This document shows positions 23,552 through 32,252 of a stretch of DNA of 52,857 bases, in pieces (position 1 is the stretch's first letter; every line of letters starts with the position of its first letter). The DNA is from Bacillota bacterium (GTDB taxonomy: Bacteria; Bacillota; Clostridia; Oscillospirales; Acutalibacteraceae), in the NCBI GenBank assembly GCA_029007015.1, contig JAQXHB010000111.1, positions 1-52,857 on the forward strand, written 5' to 3'. The notes beneath the pieces are model-generated. The model saw nothing but the letters and a program-made list of their open reading frames with translations. It ran no database searches and was not told where the DNA came from. The position numbers and the translations under genes were made by a program.

Positions 23552-25434
23552 TGCTTTCTCCTTTTGTCCAGCCAAATGAGCAAAACGGTTATATCAGCCG
23601 GATTGACGCCCGAAATACCCGCCGCCTGACCTATGCTGAGCGGTCGAATGGCCTTCAGTTTCTCGCGTGCCTCCAGCCGCAGGCCGACTATCTCGTCGTA
23701 ATTGATGTCATCGGGGAGGGTGCGGCGCTCAAGACGCTTAAGTTGGTTGGCGGCCGCCTGCTGGCGCTTGATATAGCCCTCATATTTTATCTCAATTTCC
23801 ACCTTTTCAATTACCGCCGCAGGGAGAGGGCCGCGCGCGCTGTCAAAGGGCGCCAGACAGCGGTAATCAAGTTGCGGGCGGCGGATGAGTTCGTCCATGC
23901 GTATGCCGGTGGTGATTGGCGATGTTTCACGTGAAACAAGCAGTTGGTTTATCTCATCGCCCGGAGCGACCACAACGCTGTGCAGACGGGCGATTTCGGC
24001 GCGCTTTTGCTCCATGCGTTTTTCAAATTTCGCCCAGTCGCCGTCACCGACCAGGCCGATTTCGCGGCCAATCGGCATCAGCCGTTCATCGGCATTGTCC
24101 TGCCGCAAAAGCAGTCGGTATTCACTGCGGCTGGTCATCATACGATAGGGGTCGGTGCAGCCTTTGGTAACCATGTCGTCGATGAGTGTGCCGATATAGG
24201 AGTCGGCGCGCGAAAGCACCAGAGGCGGTTTGCCCTGCACCGACAGCGCGGCGTTAATGCCGGCGACAAGGCCTTGCGCGGCCGCCTCCTCATAACCCGA
24301 CGAGCCGTTGAACTGTCCGGCGCCAAACAGCCCGGGTATGTCCTTGAACTCAAGGGTCGCCTTGAGCGCAGTCGGGTCAACGCAGTCGTACTCGATGGCG
24401 TAGGCGGTGCGCATCATCTGCACATGCTCCAGGCCCGGAATGGTGCGGTACATCTGCAGCTGCACATCCTCGGGCAGGGAACTCGATGCGCCCTGAAGGT
24501 ACATTTCCTCGGTGTTTAAGCCGCACGGCTCGATAAAGAGTTGGTGGCGCTTCTTGTCCGGAAAATGCACAATCTTGTCCTCCAGACTGGGGCAATAGCG
24601 CGGGCCCACGCCTTCAATCTTGCCTGAATAGAGGGGAGAGCGGTCAATATTGTCCAGGATAACCTGCTTGGTTTTCTCATTTGTATATGTGATGTGGCAA
24701 ACCGCCTTGTTTTGCACCCGACCGTCTGACGAAAAAGACAGCGGAGACAAATTTTCATCGCCCGGCTGAATCTCCAGCACGGAAAAGTCGATGCTTGCTC
24801 GGTCAATTCTGGCCGGAGTGCCCGTCTTGAACCGTCGCAAAGGCAGTCCCAGCCGCTTAAGCGACTCGGCCAATTCGGTCGCCGGAAAGACGCCGTCAGG
24901 CCCGCTTTCGTAACTGGTGTCGCCAATGTAAACCCGCCCGCCGAGGAAGGTGCCGGTTGCGACAATGACTGCGGCGGCGGTATAAACCGCGCCCAGCCGA
25001 GTCACCAGCCGCCAGCCGTCGCCGTCGCGCTCGACAGCCACAATCTCGGCCTGCTTAAGGTCCAGCCCCGACTGCAACTCAAGCGCGTGTTTCATATATG
25101 CGCTGTAATCGCGTCGGTCGACCTGAGCTCGCGGGCTGTGCACCGCCGGCCCCTTACCGGTATTGAGCATGCGCAGTTGTATCATCGTTGCGTCTGCGGC
25201 GCGCGCCATCTCGCCGCCAAGGGCGTCAATTTCCCGCACAAGGTGTCCCTTGGCCGAGCCGCCGATAGCGGGATTGCACGGGCAGTTGCCCACCCAGTCC
25301 ATATTTATCGTAAACACCGCCGTGCGGCATCCCAGGCGCGCGGATGCCAGTCCCGCCTCGATTCCGGCGTGTCCGGCGCCGATGACGGCTATGTCGTAAC
25401 CATCCAAATAATACTGCTTGTCCAACTTATCCAC
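23548..25434 (-). CDS. mnmG: tRNA uridine-5-carboxymethylaminomethyl modification enzyme MnmG (GidA)
   Basis: A 628-residue FAD-dependent enzyme that, with MnmE, modifies U34 of several tRNAs. The FAD site is VIGAGHAGIEAGLASARLG. GidA signatures GKGPAVHSPRAQ and FNGSSGYEEAAAQG are present. The C-terminal helical domain that contacts MnmE is at about 550-628. The gene contains a perfect parS site at codons for V-S-R-E-T. It lies 19 bases after mnmE. Confidence 0.97.
   Translation of the reverse strand: MDKLDKQYYLDGYDIAVIGAGHAGIEAGLASARLGCRTAVFTINMDWVGNCPCNPAIGGSAKGHLVREIDALGGEMARAADATMIQLRMLNTGKGPAVHSPRAQVDRRDYSAYMKHALELQSGLDLKQAEIVAVERDGDGWRLVTRLGAVYTAAAVIVATGTFLGGRVYIGDTSYESGPDGVFPATELAESLKRLGLPLRRFKTGTPARIDRASIDFSVLEIQPGDENLSPLSFSSDGRVQNKAVCHITYTNEKTKQVILDNIDRSPLYSGKIEGVGPRYCPSLEDKIVHFPDKKRHQLFIEPCGLNTEEMYLQGASSSLPEDVQLQMYRTIPGLEHVQMMRTAYAIEYDCVDPTALKATLEFKDIPGLFGAGQFNGSSGYEEAAAQGLVAGINAALSVQGKPPLVLSRADSYIGTLIDDMVTKGCTDPYRMMTSRSEYRLLLRQDNADERLMPIGREIGLVGDGDWAKFEKRMEQKRAEIARLHSVVVAPGDEINQLLVSRETSPITTGIRMDELIRRPQLDYRCLAPFDSARGPLPAAVIEKVEIEIKYEGYIKRQQAAANQLKRLERRTLPDDINYDEIVGLRLEAREKLKAIRPLSIGQAAGISGVNPADITVLLIWLDKRRKQ
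23923..23938. promoter_or_regulatory. parS centromere site 2, inside mnmG
   Basis: TGTTTCACGTGAAACA is a perfect parS match within the mnmG coding sequence, about 2 kb from site 1. parS sites inside conserved origin-proximal genes are known in other Firmicutes. Confidence 0.95.
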
Positions 25435-25453
25435 CTATATATTGTATATTGAT

Positions 25454-26830
25454 TTATTTACCTACACAAAATCTGCTAAATACATCATCAATTACCGAGT
25501 CGGAAACACATTCGCCGGTCAACTCGGCCAGCGCCGTCAGCCCGTCCGAGATGCACACCCCGACAGCGTCGATTGTCACGCCTGAAGCGGCGGCGTCAAT
25601 GGCCGCAGAGAGATGCTCACGGCAGCGAACACAGCAGTCGCGCTGGCGCTCGCTTTGCAGCAGGGGAGCCGACGGGTCGATTTTCCACCTTTCGGCCACG
25701 GCGGCAACAGCGGCGGCAATCTCGTCGGTGCCAAGCCCACTGCCGGCGGCAACGGTAACAGTGCAGTCGACGGCCGCCTCGATTGCTCCGCGCTCAATAA
25801 TTTGCGGCAAGTCAGCCTTGTTGATTATGGCCACACACGGCTTGCCGTCAAGGGCCGACAAAAGCCGGCGGTCGTCCTCGTCAAGCGCCCGCGAGCCGTC
25901 AAAAACCGCTATCGCCAGTTGGCATCGGCGCAGGCGGCTGTCGGCCATATCGACGCCGATACGCTCGACCTCGTCGGCGGTATCGTGCAGTCCGGCGGTG
26001 TCGCTCAGACGCAGTTTGACCTCGCCCAGCATCACCGACTCCTCGATGACATCGCGCGTCGTACCGGCAACATCGGTCACAATCGACCGCCGACAGCCGA
26101 CCAGCAAATTCATCACCGTCGACTTGCCGACATTGGGCTTGCCGACAATGGCCGTATCAATTCCTTCGCGCATCAGACGGCCGCTCTCAAATCCGGCAAT
26201 CAGACGCTCCAGTTTGCCGTCCACCTCGCGTAGGCCGCTTACCAGTCCATCGGCGGTGACATACGGCACATCTTCGTCGGGAAAGTCAACCCATGCGGCG
26301 ATGTCGGCTGACAGCGACACCAACCGGTCGCGGCAATCGGTCACCGCATCGTACACAGCGCCCTGCCGTCCGGCCAGCGCGGCCGCATGTTCCTCGCGCG
26401 ACTGCGCGCCGATAAGGTTCATCACCGACTCGGCCTCGGACAAATCGAGTTTGCCGTTCAAAAAGGCGCGGCGCGTAAACTCGCCAGCCTCGGCCTGGCG
26501 GGCGCCGGCGGCTATCGCGGCGCGCAGTACGCGTCGCAAAATATACACACCGCCGTGACAACTCAGTTCCACCGTGTCATCGCCAGTGTAAGAATGGGGC
26601 GCAGCAAACCGAAGGGCGACGCACTCGTCGATGACGCCGTCTGTATCATGCACATGACCGAACAGGGCCGTATAGCCGGCTATTTCACTCAGTTTGCGGC
26701 CGCCGACCGAGTCGAAAATACGCTCGGCGATGTCGACGGCGGCGGCACCGCTGATGCGCACCACGCCCAGTCCGGCGCCGGCCAGCGGCGTAGACACCGC
26801 CGCGATGGTATCGTTCATACCCTCAAGCAC
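25454..26830 (-). CDS. mnmE: tRNA modification GTPase MnmE (TrmE)
   Basis: A 458-residue GTPase that partners MnmG in U34 modification. The N-terminal folate-binding domain begins NDTIAAVSTPLAGAGLGVVR. The G domain carries GKPNVGKST (G1), DVAGTTRD (G2), DTAGLHD (G3) and NKAD (G4). The C-terminal tail ends in FCVGK, matching the conserved C-x-G-K with its catalytic Cys. The start is uncertain: GTG 26830 has GGGGGG 9 bases upstream, while ATG 26818 would have its ribosome site too close. Confidence 0.95.
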   Translation of the reverse strand: MLEGMNDTIAAVSTPLAGAGLGVVRISGAAAVDIAERIFDSVGGRKLSEIAGYTALFGHVHDTDGVIDECVALRFAAPHSYTGDDTVELSCHGGVYILRRVLRAAIAAGARQAEAGEFTRRAFLNGKLDLSEAESVMNLIGAQSREEHAAALAGRQGAVYDAVTDCRDRLVSLSADIAAWVDFPDEDVPYVTADGLVSGLREVDGKLERLIAGFESGRLMREGIDTAIVGKPNVGKSTVMNLLVGCRRSIVTDVAGTTRDVIEESVMLGEVKLRLSDTAGLHDTADEVERIGVDMADSRLRRCQLAIAVFDGSRALDEDDRRLLSALDGKPCVAIINKADLPQIIERGAIEAAVDCTVTVAAGSGLGTDEIAAAVAAVAERWKIDPSAPLLQSERQRDCCVRCREHLSAAIDAAASGVTIDAVGVCISDGLTALAELTGECVSDSVIDDVFSRFCVGK

Positions 26831-26853
26831 TCTGATTTGCCCCCTTTGCATTT

Positions 26854-26895
26854 ACAAAAAAGAGGGACTGTCGGCGCGCGCCGCTAAGTCCCCCT
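26854..26895 (-). terminator. Terminator between khpB and mnmE
   Basis: On the minus strand, GGGACT and AGTCCC arms enclose a GC-rich loop with its own pairing (GGCGCGCGCC) and are followed by TTTTTT. It should end or attenuate the rpmH-khpB transcript before mnmE. Confidence 0.78.
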
Positions 26896-26907
26896 CGTTA
26901 AACTCTA

Positions 26908-27852
26908 TTAGTCGATGCGGCCGTAAAGCGGCGCATCTCCCGCATCCTTCATAACCTCGCGCGTGGGAGCAGACGGAGCAGGACGGCGCCCCGAAGAACG
27001 CCTGCGGCCGCCGTCGCGGCGATTGCGGTTGTAGCGCGGACGCTCGGGCAAAGCCTCCTCCTTGTTCTCAAGGCCGATTATAACGCGGCGGCCGCGGCTG
27101 TCGGTCACCGACCAACTGGTAACGCCCTCAATCTCTTGCACCGCAGTGTGAATTATGCGGCGCTCATAGGGATTCATCGGCTCAAGCGACTGATTTCTCT
27201 TGGTCTCGAGCGACTGGCGCGCCATACGCTCGGCCAGCGCGCGGAGGGTCTGCTCGCGCTTCTCACGGTAGCCGTTGGTGTCGAGCACGATGCGCGAGTA
27301 GCCGCTCTTGTCGCTGTTGTTAGCCAGCGAGCAAAGATACTGCAGTGCATCGAGCGTCTCACCGCGGCGGCCGATAATGACGCCGAGCCCCTCGCCCTCG
27401 ATATTTAACTTTATGCCGTCCTCAATTTCCTCAGTGGTGACGGACAGATTCTTAAGCCCCATTTTATCGAGCACATCGCTGAGATATTTGACCGCATCGT
27501 CAGCGTTGCCGACCGTCGGCTTTTTGCTCTTTTGCTCAGCCGCGGCGGCCTCAGCGGCGGCCTTTACCTGCTTGGACTTGTCGCTCGAAGCGGCAACCTC
27601 GCCCTGACGCTGTTTTGCCTTGGCGGCGCGCTCCCTGGGCGCAGGCTTCTGGCGGCGCTCTTGCTTGTCGGCCTTCTCATAAAATACGCGTACCTTCGCC
27701 GGACGCCCGCCGAAAAGACCGAACTTTTTCTTAATCGGCATGTCGATTATCTCGAACTGCACTTCATTTTCACCTGCGTCGCCCAGTTGGAGCAGAGCGG
27801 CCTCGTGAGCCTCCTCAACGGTCGAGCCGGTCGCAATTGCTTCTATTGTCAC
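26908..27852 (-). CDS. khpB: RNA-binding protein KhpB (Jag/EloR)
   Basis: A 314-residue RNA-binding protein linked to cell elongation and sporulation. It has an N-terminal Jag domain (1-58, ending KKKFGLFGGRPAKVRV), a charged Lys/Ala-rich linker (about 60-115), a KH domain with GVIIGRRGETLDALQYL, and an R3H domain (RRIIHTAVQEIEGVTSWSV). The last 50 residues are rich in Arg and Pro. It uses a GTG start with AGGGTG upstream. KhpA, its usual partner, is not in the window. It follows yidC by 27 bases. Confidence 0.94.
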   Translation of the reverse strand: MTIEAIATGSTVEEAHEAALLQLGDAGENEVQFEIIDMPIKKKFGLFGGRPAKVRVFYEKADKQERRQKPAPRERAAKAKQRQGEVAASSDKSKQVKAAAEAAAAEQKSKKPTVGNADDAVKYLSDVLDKMGLKNLSVTTEEIEDGIKLNIEGEGLGVIIGRRGETLDALQYLCSLANNSDKSGYSRIVLDTNGYREKREQTLRALAERMARQSLETKRNQSLEPMNPYERRIIHTAVQEIEGVTSWSVTDSRGRRVIIGLENKEEALPERPRYNRNRRDGGRRRSSGRRPAPSAPTREVMKDAGDAPLYGRID

Positions 27853-27879
27853 TTGTATTCACCCTTTCTTAATGGCTGG

Positions 27880-28785
27880 TCATTGTTTGAAAGAGGCCAT
27901 GCGCGCCTCTTCCACCTTGCGTCTGGCGCGAATCTCCTTGGCCTCCAGTTTGGCAATGGTGCGCGACGGTGCAAATAGATACTGCATGGCCGTCATAATA
28001 ATCATGCTGATGAAGTTGGAGAAAGCCCAGTAAAGTCCCACGGCGCCGGGCACGGTAAAGGCGATGATGAGCGAAAACACCGGCATCATCAGCATCATGC
28101 CCATGGTATTCGGAGCGCCGGGATTGTTTATCTTTTGCATTATCGATGAAACAAAGGCCGACAGCAGAGAAGTCAAGAATGACAGCAGCGGAATTATCCA
28201 CAAAATGCTGACGCCGTCAGCAAACGAGGGCGTCTCGGTCAGGTTGATGCCGAAAAAAGTGAAGTTGACGCCGTCAGCCGCCGAGTGCAGAGGAGCGAAC
28301 TCGGAGCCGGTCAGTTTGCTCAGACCGTTGAGCAGTTGATGCTCGGTCACAGTCGACGCGTCAGCGATGTTCATGATGTTGGCAAAAGCCGCCTTGGCCG
28401 ATTCAACCAGCGTGCTGTTTACGCCCAGCATCAGGGTGAACGGTGAACGAATAACATTATAAATAGCGATAAAGAAAGGCATGCGTATGAACAGCAGCAG
28501 ACAGCCCATCATGGTGGATGTTCCGCTCTCCTGATACAGCTTGTTCATCTCGTCATTATAACGGTTGCGATCGGATTCGTAGTATTTTTCCTTTATCTTT
28601 ACCATCTTGTTTTTCATGCGGGCCTGCGAAGCATTGCCCTTTTGCTGTTTGATGTTAAGAGGCATAAAAACCAGGTTGATGGCCAGTGTAAAGAAGAATA
28701 TAGCCAGCGGAAAACTTCCGCCGAAAATCGAGCAAAACCATTTGAGTATATAACCCATCGGTTTAACAAATATGGTGTTAAACAT
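27880..28785 (-). CDS. yidC: Membrane protein insertase YidC
   Basis: A 301-residue YidC/Oxa1 insertase that places proteins in the cytoplasmic membrane. The conserved core begins with the first transmembrane helix (PLAIFFFTLAINLVFMPLNI), followed by the charged hairpin loop (QARMKNKMVKIKEKYYESDR) and helices with MGCLLLFIRMPFFIAIYNVI. The hydrophilic-groove Arg is in LLFIRMP. Gene order rpmH-rnpA-yidD-yidC-khpB is standard. Confidence 0.95.
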   Translation of the reverse strand: MFNTIFVKPMGYILKWFCSIFGGSFPLAIFFFTLAINLVFMPLNIKQQKGNASQARMKNKMVKIKEKYYESDRNRYNDEMNKLYQESGTSTMMGCLLLFIRMPFFIAIYNVIRSPFTLMLGVNSTLVESAKAAFANIMNIADASTVTEHQLLNGLSKLTGSEFAPLHSAADGVNFTFFGINLTETPSFADGVSILWIIPLLSFLTSLLSAFVSSIMQKINNPGAPNTMGMMLMMPVFSLIIAFTVPGAVGLYWAFSNFISMIIMTAMQYLFAPSRTIAKLEAKEIRARRKVEEARMASFKQ

Positions 28786-28787
28786 GT

Positions 28788-29039
28788 CTACTTCCTTTCA
28801 CCGCGGTCAGCGCGCCAGCGCCCCTTGGGCGGCACGGGGTCGAACCCTCCGCGGCAGAGTGGGTTGCACCGAATAATACGGCAAATTGACAGCAGGCTGC
28901 CCTTGAGGGCGCCATGCACCTCGACGGCCTCTAACGCGTAGGCCGAACACGACGGCGTAAACCGACAGCACGCACCGCCCTTGGCCGGTGAAATATACCG
29001 CTGATAAAGGCTGATAAGCCTAATAATCAGCCCTTTCAC
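28788..29039 (-). CDS. yidD: Membrane protein insertion efficiency factor YidD
   Basis: An 83-residue YidD protein. The family pattern YQRYISPAKGGACCRFTPSC and SAYALEAVEVHGALKG is complete, with RCNPLCRGGFDPVP near the end. YidD assists YidC. Its start overlaps the rnpA stop (ATGA), so translation is coupled. Confidence 0.96.
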   Translation of the reverse strand: MKGLIIRLISLYQRYISPAKGGACCRFTPSCSAYALEAVEVHGALKGSLLSICRIIRCNPLCRGGFDPVPPKGRWRADRGERK

Positions 29040-29377
29040 GGCCTGTTACCCATGCACCCGGCCTCGGTCAGATGCGCTGTGATAACCGGCACCAAATCGG
29101 TGCTCTTGCACCCGGCGGTGCGACTGCGCGCCACAAAAACGATGTCGTAGCCCCCGCAAATGGACGGCTCCGCCCCGAGCAGGGCGGCACGAATGACCCG
29201 ACGCGCGCGGTTGCGCGTGACGGCGTTGCCGATTTTCTTGCTCGAGGTTATACCTATACGACAATGACCCGCACGGTTTTTCATCACATAAGTAACCAGT
29301 GCAGGGTGTACAAAACTCTTGCCGCGATGGTAAACGCGGCGAAAGACAGTGTTCTCTTTTATCGTCTCAAGCGTCAA
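29036..29377 (-). CDS. rnpA: Ribonuclease P protein component
   Basis: A 113-residue basic protein that assists the RNase P RNA in tRNA 5' maturation. The signature AVTRNRARRVIRAAL (RNR motif) is clear. I chose TTG 29377 because AGAGGG lies about 7 bases upstream and TLETIKENTVFRRVY is the usual N-terminal start; the GTG at 29422 would add 15 atypical residues. Confidence 0.92.
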   Translation of the reverse strand: MTLETIKENTVFRRVYHRGKSFVHPALVTYVMKNRAGHCRIGITSSKKIGNAVTRNRARRVIRAALLGAEPSICGGYDIVFVARSRTAGCKSTDLVPVITAHLTEAGCMGNRP

Positions 29378-29440
29378 AAAAATCCCTCTGTCCTGATAAT
29401 TCGGCAGAAAAACAAAGGCCACACATAGGTGGCCGTTTTG

Positions 29441-29575
29441 TTAATAAGACAGTCTCTTTCTGCCCTTTGCTCTGCGGCGAGCAAGCACCTTGCGTCCGTT
29501 GCGGTCGGCCATTCTCTTGCGGAAGCCGTGCTCCTTTTTACGATGCAACTTCTTCGGCTGGTAAGTTCTCAGCAT
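29441..29575 (-). CDS. rpmH: 50S ribosomal protein L34
   Basis: A 44-residue ribosomal protein, translated from the minus strand as MLRTYQPKKLHRKKEHGFRK and ending KGRKRLSY. Length and sequence are typical of L34. It is the first gene of the rpmH-rnpA-yidD-yidC-khpB operon. In most Firmicutes dnaA lies just upstream; here a SpoIID gene is there instead. Confidence 0.97.
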   Translation of the reverse strand: MLRTYQPKKLHRKKEHGFRKRMADRNGRKVLARRRAKGRKRLSY

Positions 29576-29668
29576 TTTACCCCTCCGTTCCTTTGATCGG
29601 GTAGTCCCAGTCATAATATACCGCCCCGAGGGCGGCTGCGGACAAAAAACATAGCCCTACAAGGTAAG

Positions 29669-29698
29669 ATTATATAATACCAGATGCGCTTATGTCAA
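29669..29698 (-). promoter_or_regulatory. Sigma-A promoter of the rpmH operon
   Basis: On the minus strand, TTGACA (29693-29698) and TATAAT (29669-29674) are 18 bases apart. The remaining gap 29699-29815 shows nothing recognisable; no dnaA and no cluster of DnaA boxes is present. Confidence 0.75.
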
Positions 29699-29815
29699 CC
29701 AAAAATAGCAAATTTTTTTCAGAATATTTATCTGCGCCGGTCGGCCGTCCGCAACAATTTGCGACTGTGGAGCCGATGCGATGCGCCAAAGCGCAATATA
29801 TTGGGGAATAAAAAT

Positions 29816-30769
29816 TTACAGCCGCTCGGCCGATATCAACTTGCAGTCGGTGTAATACCAGCCCAAAATCTCCCTGTAATCGCTGCCGAGGCCGGCCAAA
29901 TAGTTGGCGCCGTACTGACTCATTCCCACGCAGTGGCCGTATCCCTGCACCTTGAAATTAAAGGTGCCGTCGGCGTAGGTTACTTCAAAAACGGCCGAGC
30001 GCAGTCCAAGCAGTGAGCGCACCCGACTGCCGCTGAGGCTTTGACCGCCAAGCGAGATTTTGGTCACCGTACCGCTCGATGAGCGCGAGATGTCGCCCAG
30101 CCACTTTGCCGCGTCGCCGGTCAGTTTGACTTCATCCGACAACTTTTCGGCCAGTTCGGCAGGGGTAAAACTGCGCTCGCTGAGGTAGTCGGGCGACAGC
30201 AAGTCGCCCACGCTGTCCACCGGCTGCAAATATGAATAGTCACTGCCCCACATAACCTCGGCCGACTCAGTGCGGCCGGCCGATACGGCGTGGTAGGCGG
30301 CCAGTATCGGCCTGCGGTCGTCATCGGCAATTATGTATCCGCCGACCTCGTCAATGAGGCTGTCCAGTCTCAGGCAGTATTCGTCGGCGCGCTCGCCCCA
30401 GTCCCTGCGCGCATCGGAGCGCGACTTGTACGCCTGATCGTCGGTGCTGTTGGTAATGTCGTACTTTTTGTCGGCGTTTTCGGCGGTGCGGTAAAGGGTG
30501 AAGGTGTGCGAAGCGATTATCTGCGCCTTGAGCGCTTCATCGCCGTTTGACATGGACATTTCGGCGGCCGTAACGCCGAAAAGGTAGTCCCTCAGCGACA
30601 GTTTGATGACGGCGCCGCTGTCGCAGTCAAGCATGTGCACTTGCCCCAGAGTGTCGACATCGGCCGAGCCGCCGGGGGTGCCGGCGGCGTCTTTGCCCAG
30701 CGAAATGAGCGGGATACACACTGTGCTTATGAGCAAAAACAGGGCCACAAACAAATATTTTCGTTTCAT
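29816..30769 (-). CDS. spoIID: SpoIID/LytB domain protein, stage II sporulation protein D-like
   Basis: A 317-residue membrane-anchored lytic transglycosylase-like protein. In sporulation SpoIID works with SpoIIM and SpoIIP to degrade septal peptidoglycan during engulfment. A signal anchor (residues 1-23) precedes the SpoIID domain. LRDYLFGVTAAEMSMSNGDEALKAQ contains the catalytic Glu (AAEM); the conserved C-terminal GYGHCVGMSQYGANYLA is present. ATG 30769 follows AGGATGG. It is divergent from the citrate synthase gene. It could be true SpoIID or a paralogue; its location beside rpmH is not usual. Confidence 0.87.
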   Translation of the reverse strand: MKRKYLFVALFLLISTVCIPLISLGKDAAGTPGGSADVDTLGQVHMLDCDSGAVIKLSLRDYLFGVTAAEMSMSNGDEALKAQIIASHTFTLYRTAENADKKYDITNSTDDQAYKSRSDARRDWGERADEYCLRLDSLIDEVGGYIIADDDRRPILAAYHAVSAGRTESAEVMWGSDYSYLQPVDSVGDLLSPDYLSERSFTPAELAEKLSDEVKLTGDAAKWLGDISRSSSGTVTKISLGGQSLSGSRVRSLLGLRSAVFEVTYADGTFNFKVQGYGHCVGMSQYGANYLAGLGSDYREILGWYYTDCKLISAERL

Positions 30770-30819
30770 CAAACCATCCTTTCGGTCGCAATGCTGTGAA
30801 TAAAACGGCTCATCGTGTC

Positions 30820-30848
30820 TTGACAATTTAATGTAAATGATGTAGAAT
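30820..30848 (+). promoter_or_regulatory. Sigma-A promoter of the citrate synthase gene
   Basis: TTGACA (30820-30825) and TAGAAT (30843-30848) are 17 bases apart. AAAGGAGGGG follows as a ribosome site before ATG 30888. Confidence 0.82.
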
Positions 30849-30887
30849 TATTTATCTGTAAACAAAATTCCCAAAGGAGGGGCTTAA

Positions 30888-32237
30888 ATGGATATTCCAA
30901 TGGATGTCTTGTCCAGTTTATGCAGCGAATTTAGCAAATATAACTGCATCGACCCGCTCGACTACGAAAAGTATCATGTTAAACGCGGACTGCGAAACGA
31001 GGACGGCTCAGGTGTAATGGCCGGTCTGACCCGCATCTGCAATGTGCACGGATATATAATTGACGATGGCGAGAGGCAGCCGGTCGACGGCCGGCTGTTC
31101 TACCGCGGAATAGATATCGGTGATATCATCGCCGGCTGCCGCAGTGACGGCCACTTCGGCTTTGAGGAGGTCATCTGGCTGTTGCTGTTCGGCTATCTGC
31201 CCGACAGAACGCGCCTTGAGTGGTTCAAGAATGTACTGGCCAACAGCCGCGATTTGCCCGACTATTTTGCCGAGGATATGATTATCAAGGCGCCGTCGCC
31301 CAATATTATGAACAAGATTTCGCGCTCGGTGCTGGCTCTGTACTCATACGACAACAATCCCGACGATATCTCGACCGAAAATGTACTGCGCCAGTCAATC
31401 AGTCTTATCGCCAAACTGCCCACCATTATGACCTATGCGTATCAGGTCAAGCGGCGCTACTACGACGGCGAAAGCATGTTTTTCCATCCCATCGACACAA
31501 ATCAGACCATAGCCGAGTTTGTGCTCTCCAACATTCGTCCCGACCGCAAGTTCACCGAACTTGAGGCCAAGGTCATCGACGAATGCCTGATACTGCACGC
31601 CGACCACGGCGGCGGCAACAACTCTGCCTTCACCACCCGCGTACTCTCATCGTCCGGCACCGACACATACGCCGCCATTTCGGCCGCCGTCGGCTCACTC
31701 AAGGGGCCACGCCACGGCGGTGCCAATATCAAGGTGCTTGAGATGCTCGAAATGCTCAAAGCCGAGATAGGCGATAACTGGACCGACGGCGAGATTCGCG
31801 ACTATATCGTGCGGCTTATCAAGCGCGAAGCCGGCGACAAATCGGGCCTGGTGTACGGCATGGGCCACGCTGTTTACACCGTCAGCGACCCGCGCGCCAT
31901 CATACTCAAACAGCGCGCTCTCGAACTGACCCAGTCGTCTGAACTGTATAACGACTTCAAACTGCTCGACGCTATCGAGCGCCTCATGCCTCATGTGCTG
32001 GCCGAACTCAAGGGAGGCGAGTTGAGCATCTGCGCCAATGTCGACCTTTACAGCGGGCTTGTCTACCGCTCCATGGGCATATCGCCCGACCTGTTTACGC
32101 CACTGTTCGCCGTATCGCGTATAGCCGGTTGGTGTGCGCACCGCATTGAAGAAATTACCTCAAATTCTCGCATTATTCGCCCCGCTTACAAGGCGGTTTC
32201 GACCAAGCAAAGTTACATTCCGCTTGACAAAAGATAA
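30888..32237 (+). CDS. gltA: Citrate synthase
   Basis: A 449-residue citrate (or 2-methylcitrate) synthase that condenses acetyl-CoA with oxaloacetate. Catalytic regions are HADHGGGNNSAFT (first His), GSLKGPRHGGANIKVLEM (second His) and GMGHAVYTVSDPRA (His and Asp). No aconitase or isocitrate dehydrogenase gene is nearby, so it may feed glutamate synthesis from a distant partner set. It has its own promoter and is followed by two membrane-protein genes in the same direction. Confidence 0.93.
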   Translation: MDIPMDVLSSLCSEFSKYNCIDPLDYEKYHVKRGLRNEDGSGVMAGLTRICNVHGYIIDDGERQPVDGRLFYRGIDIGDIIAGCRSDGHFGFEEVIWLLLFGYLPDRTRLEWFKNVLANSRDLPDYFAEDMIIKAPSPNIMNKISRSVLALYSYDNNPDDISTENVLRQSISLIAKLPTIMTYAYQVKRRYYDGESMFFHPIDTNQTIAEFVLSNIRPDRKFTELEAKVIDECLILHADHGGGNNSAFTTRVLSSSGTDTYAAISAAVGSLKGPRHGGANIKVLEMLEMLKAEIGDNWTDGEIRDYIVRLIKREAGDKSGLVYGMGHAVYTVSDPRAIILKQRALELTQSSELYNDFKLLDAIERLMPHVLAELKGGELSICANVDLYSGLVYRSMGISPDLFTPLFAVSRIAGWCAHRIEEITSNSRIIRPAYKAVSTKQSYIPLDKR

Positions 32238-32252
32238 TTCGGGGGCAACAAA

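Noticed and set aside
28194..28202. TTATCCACA, a consensus DnaA box, with a near match at about 25427
   Set aside because: Isolated sites, one inside yidC and one near mnmG. No cluster and no AT-rich unwinding region, so no origin is claimed.
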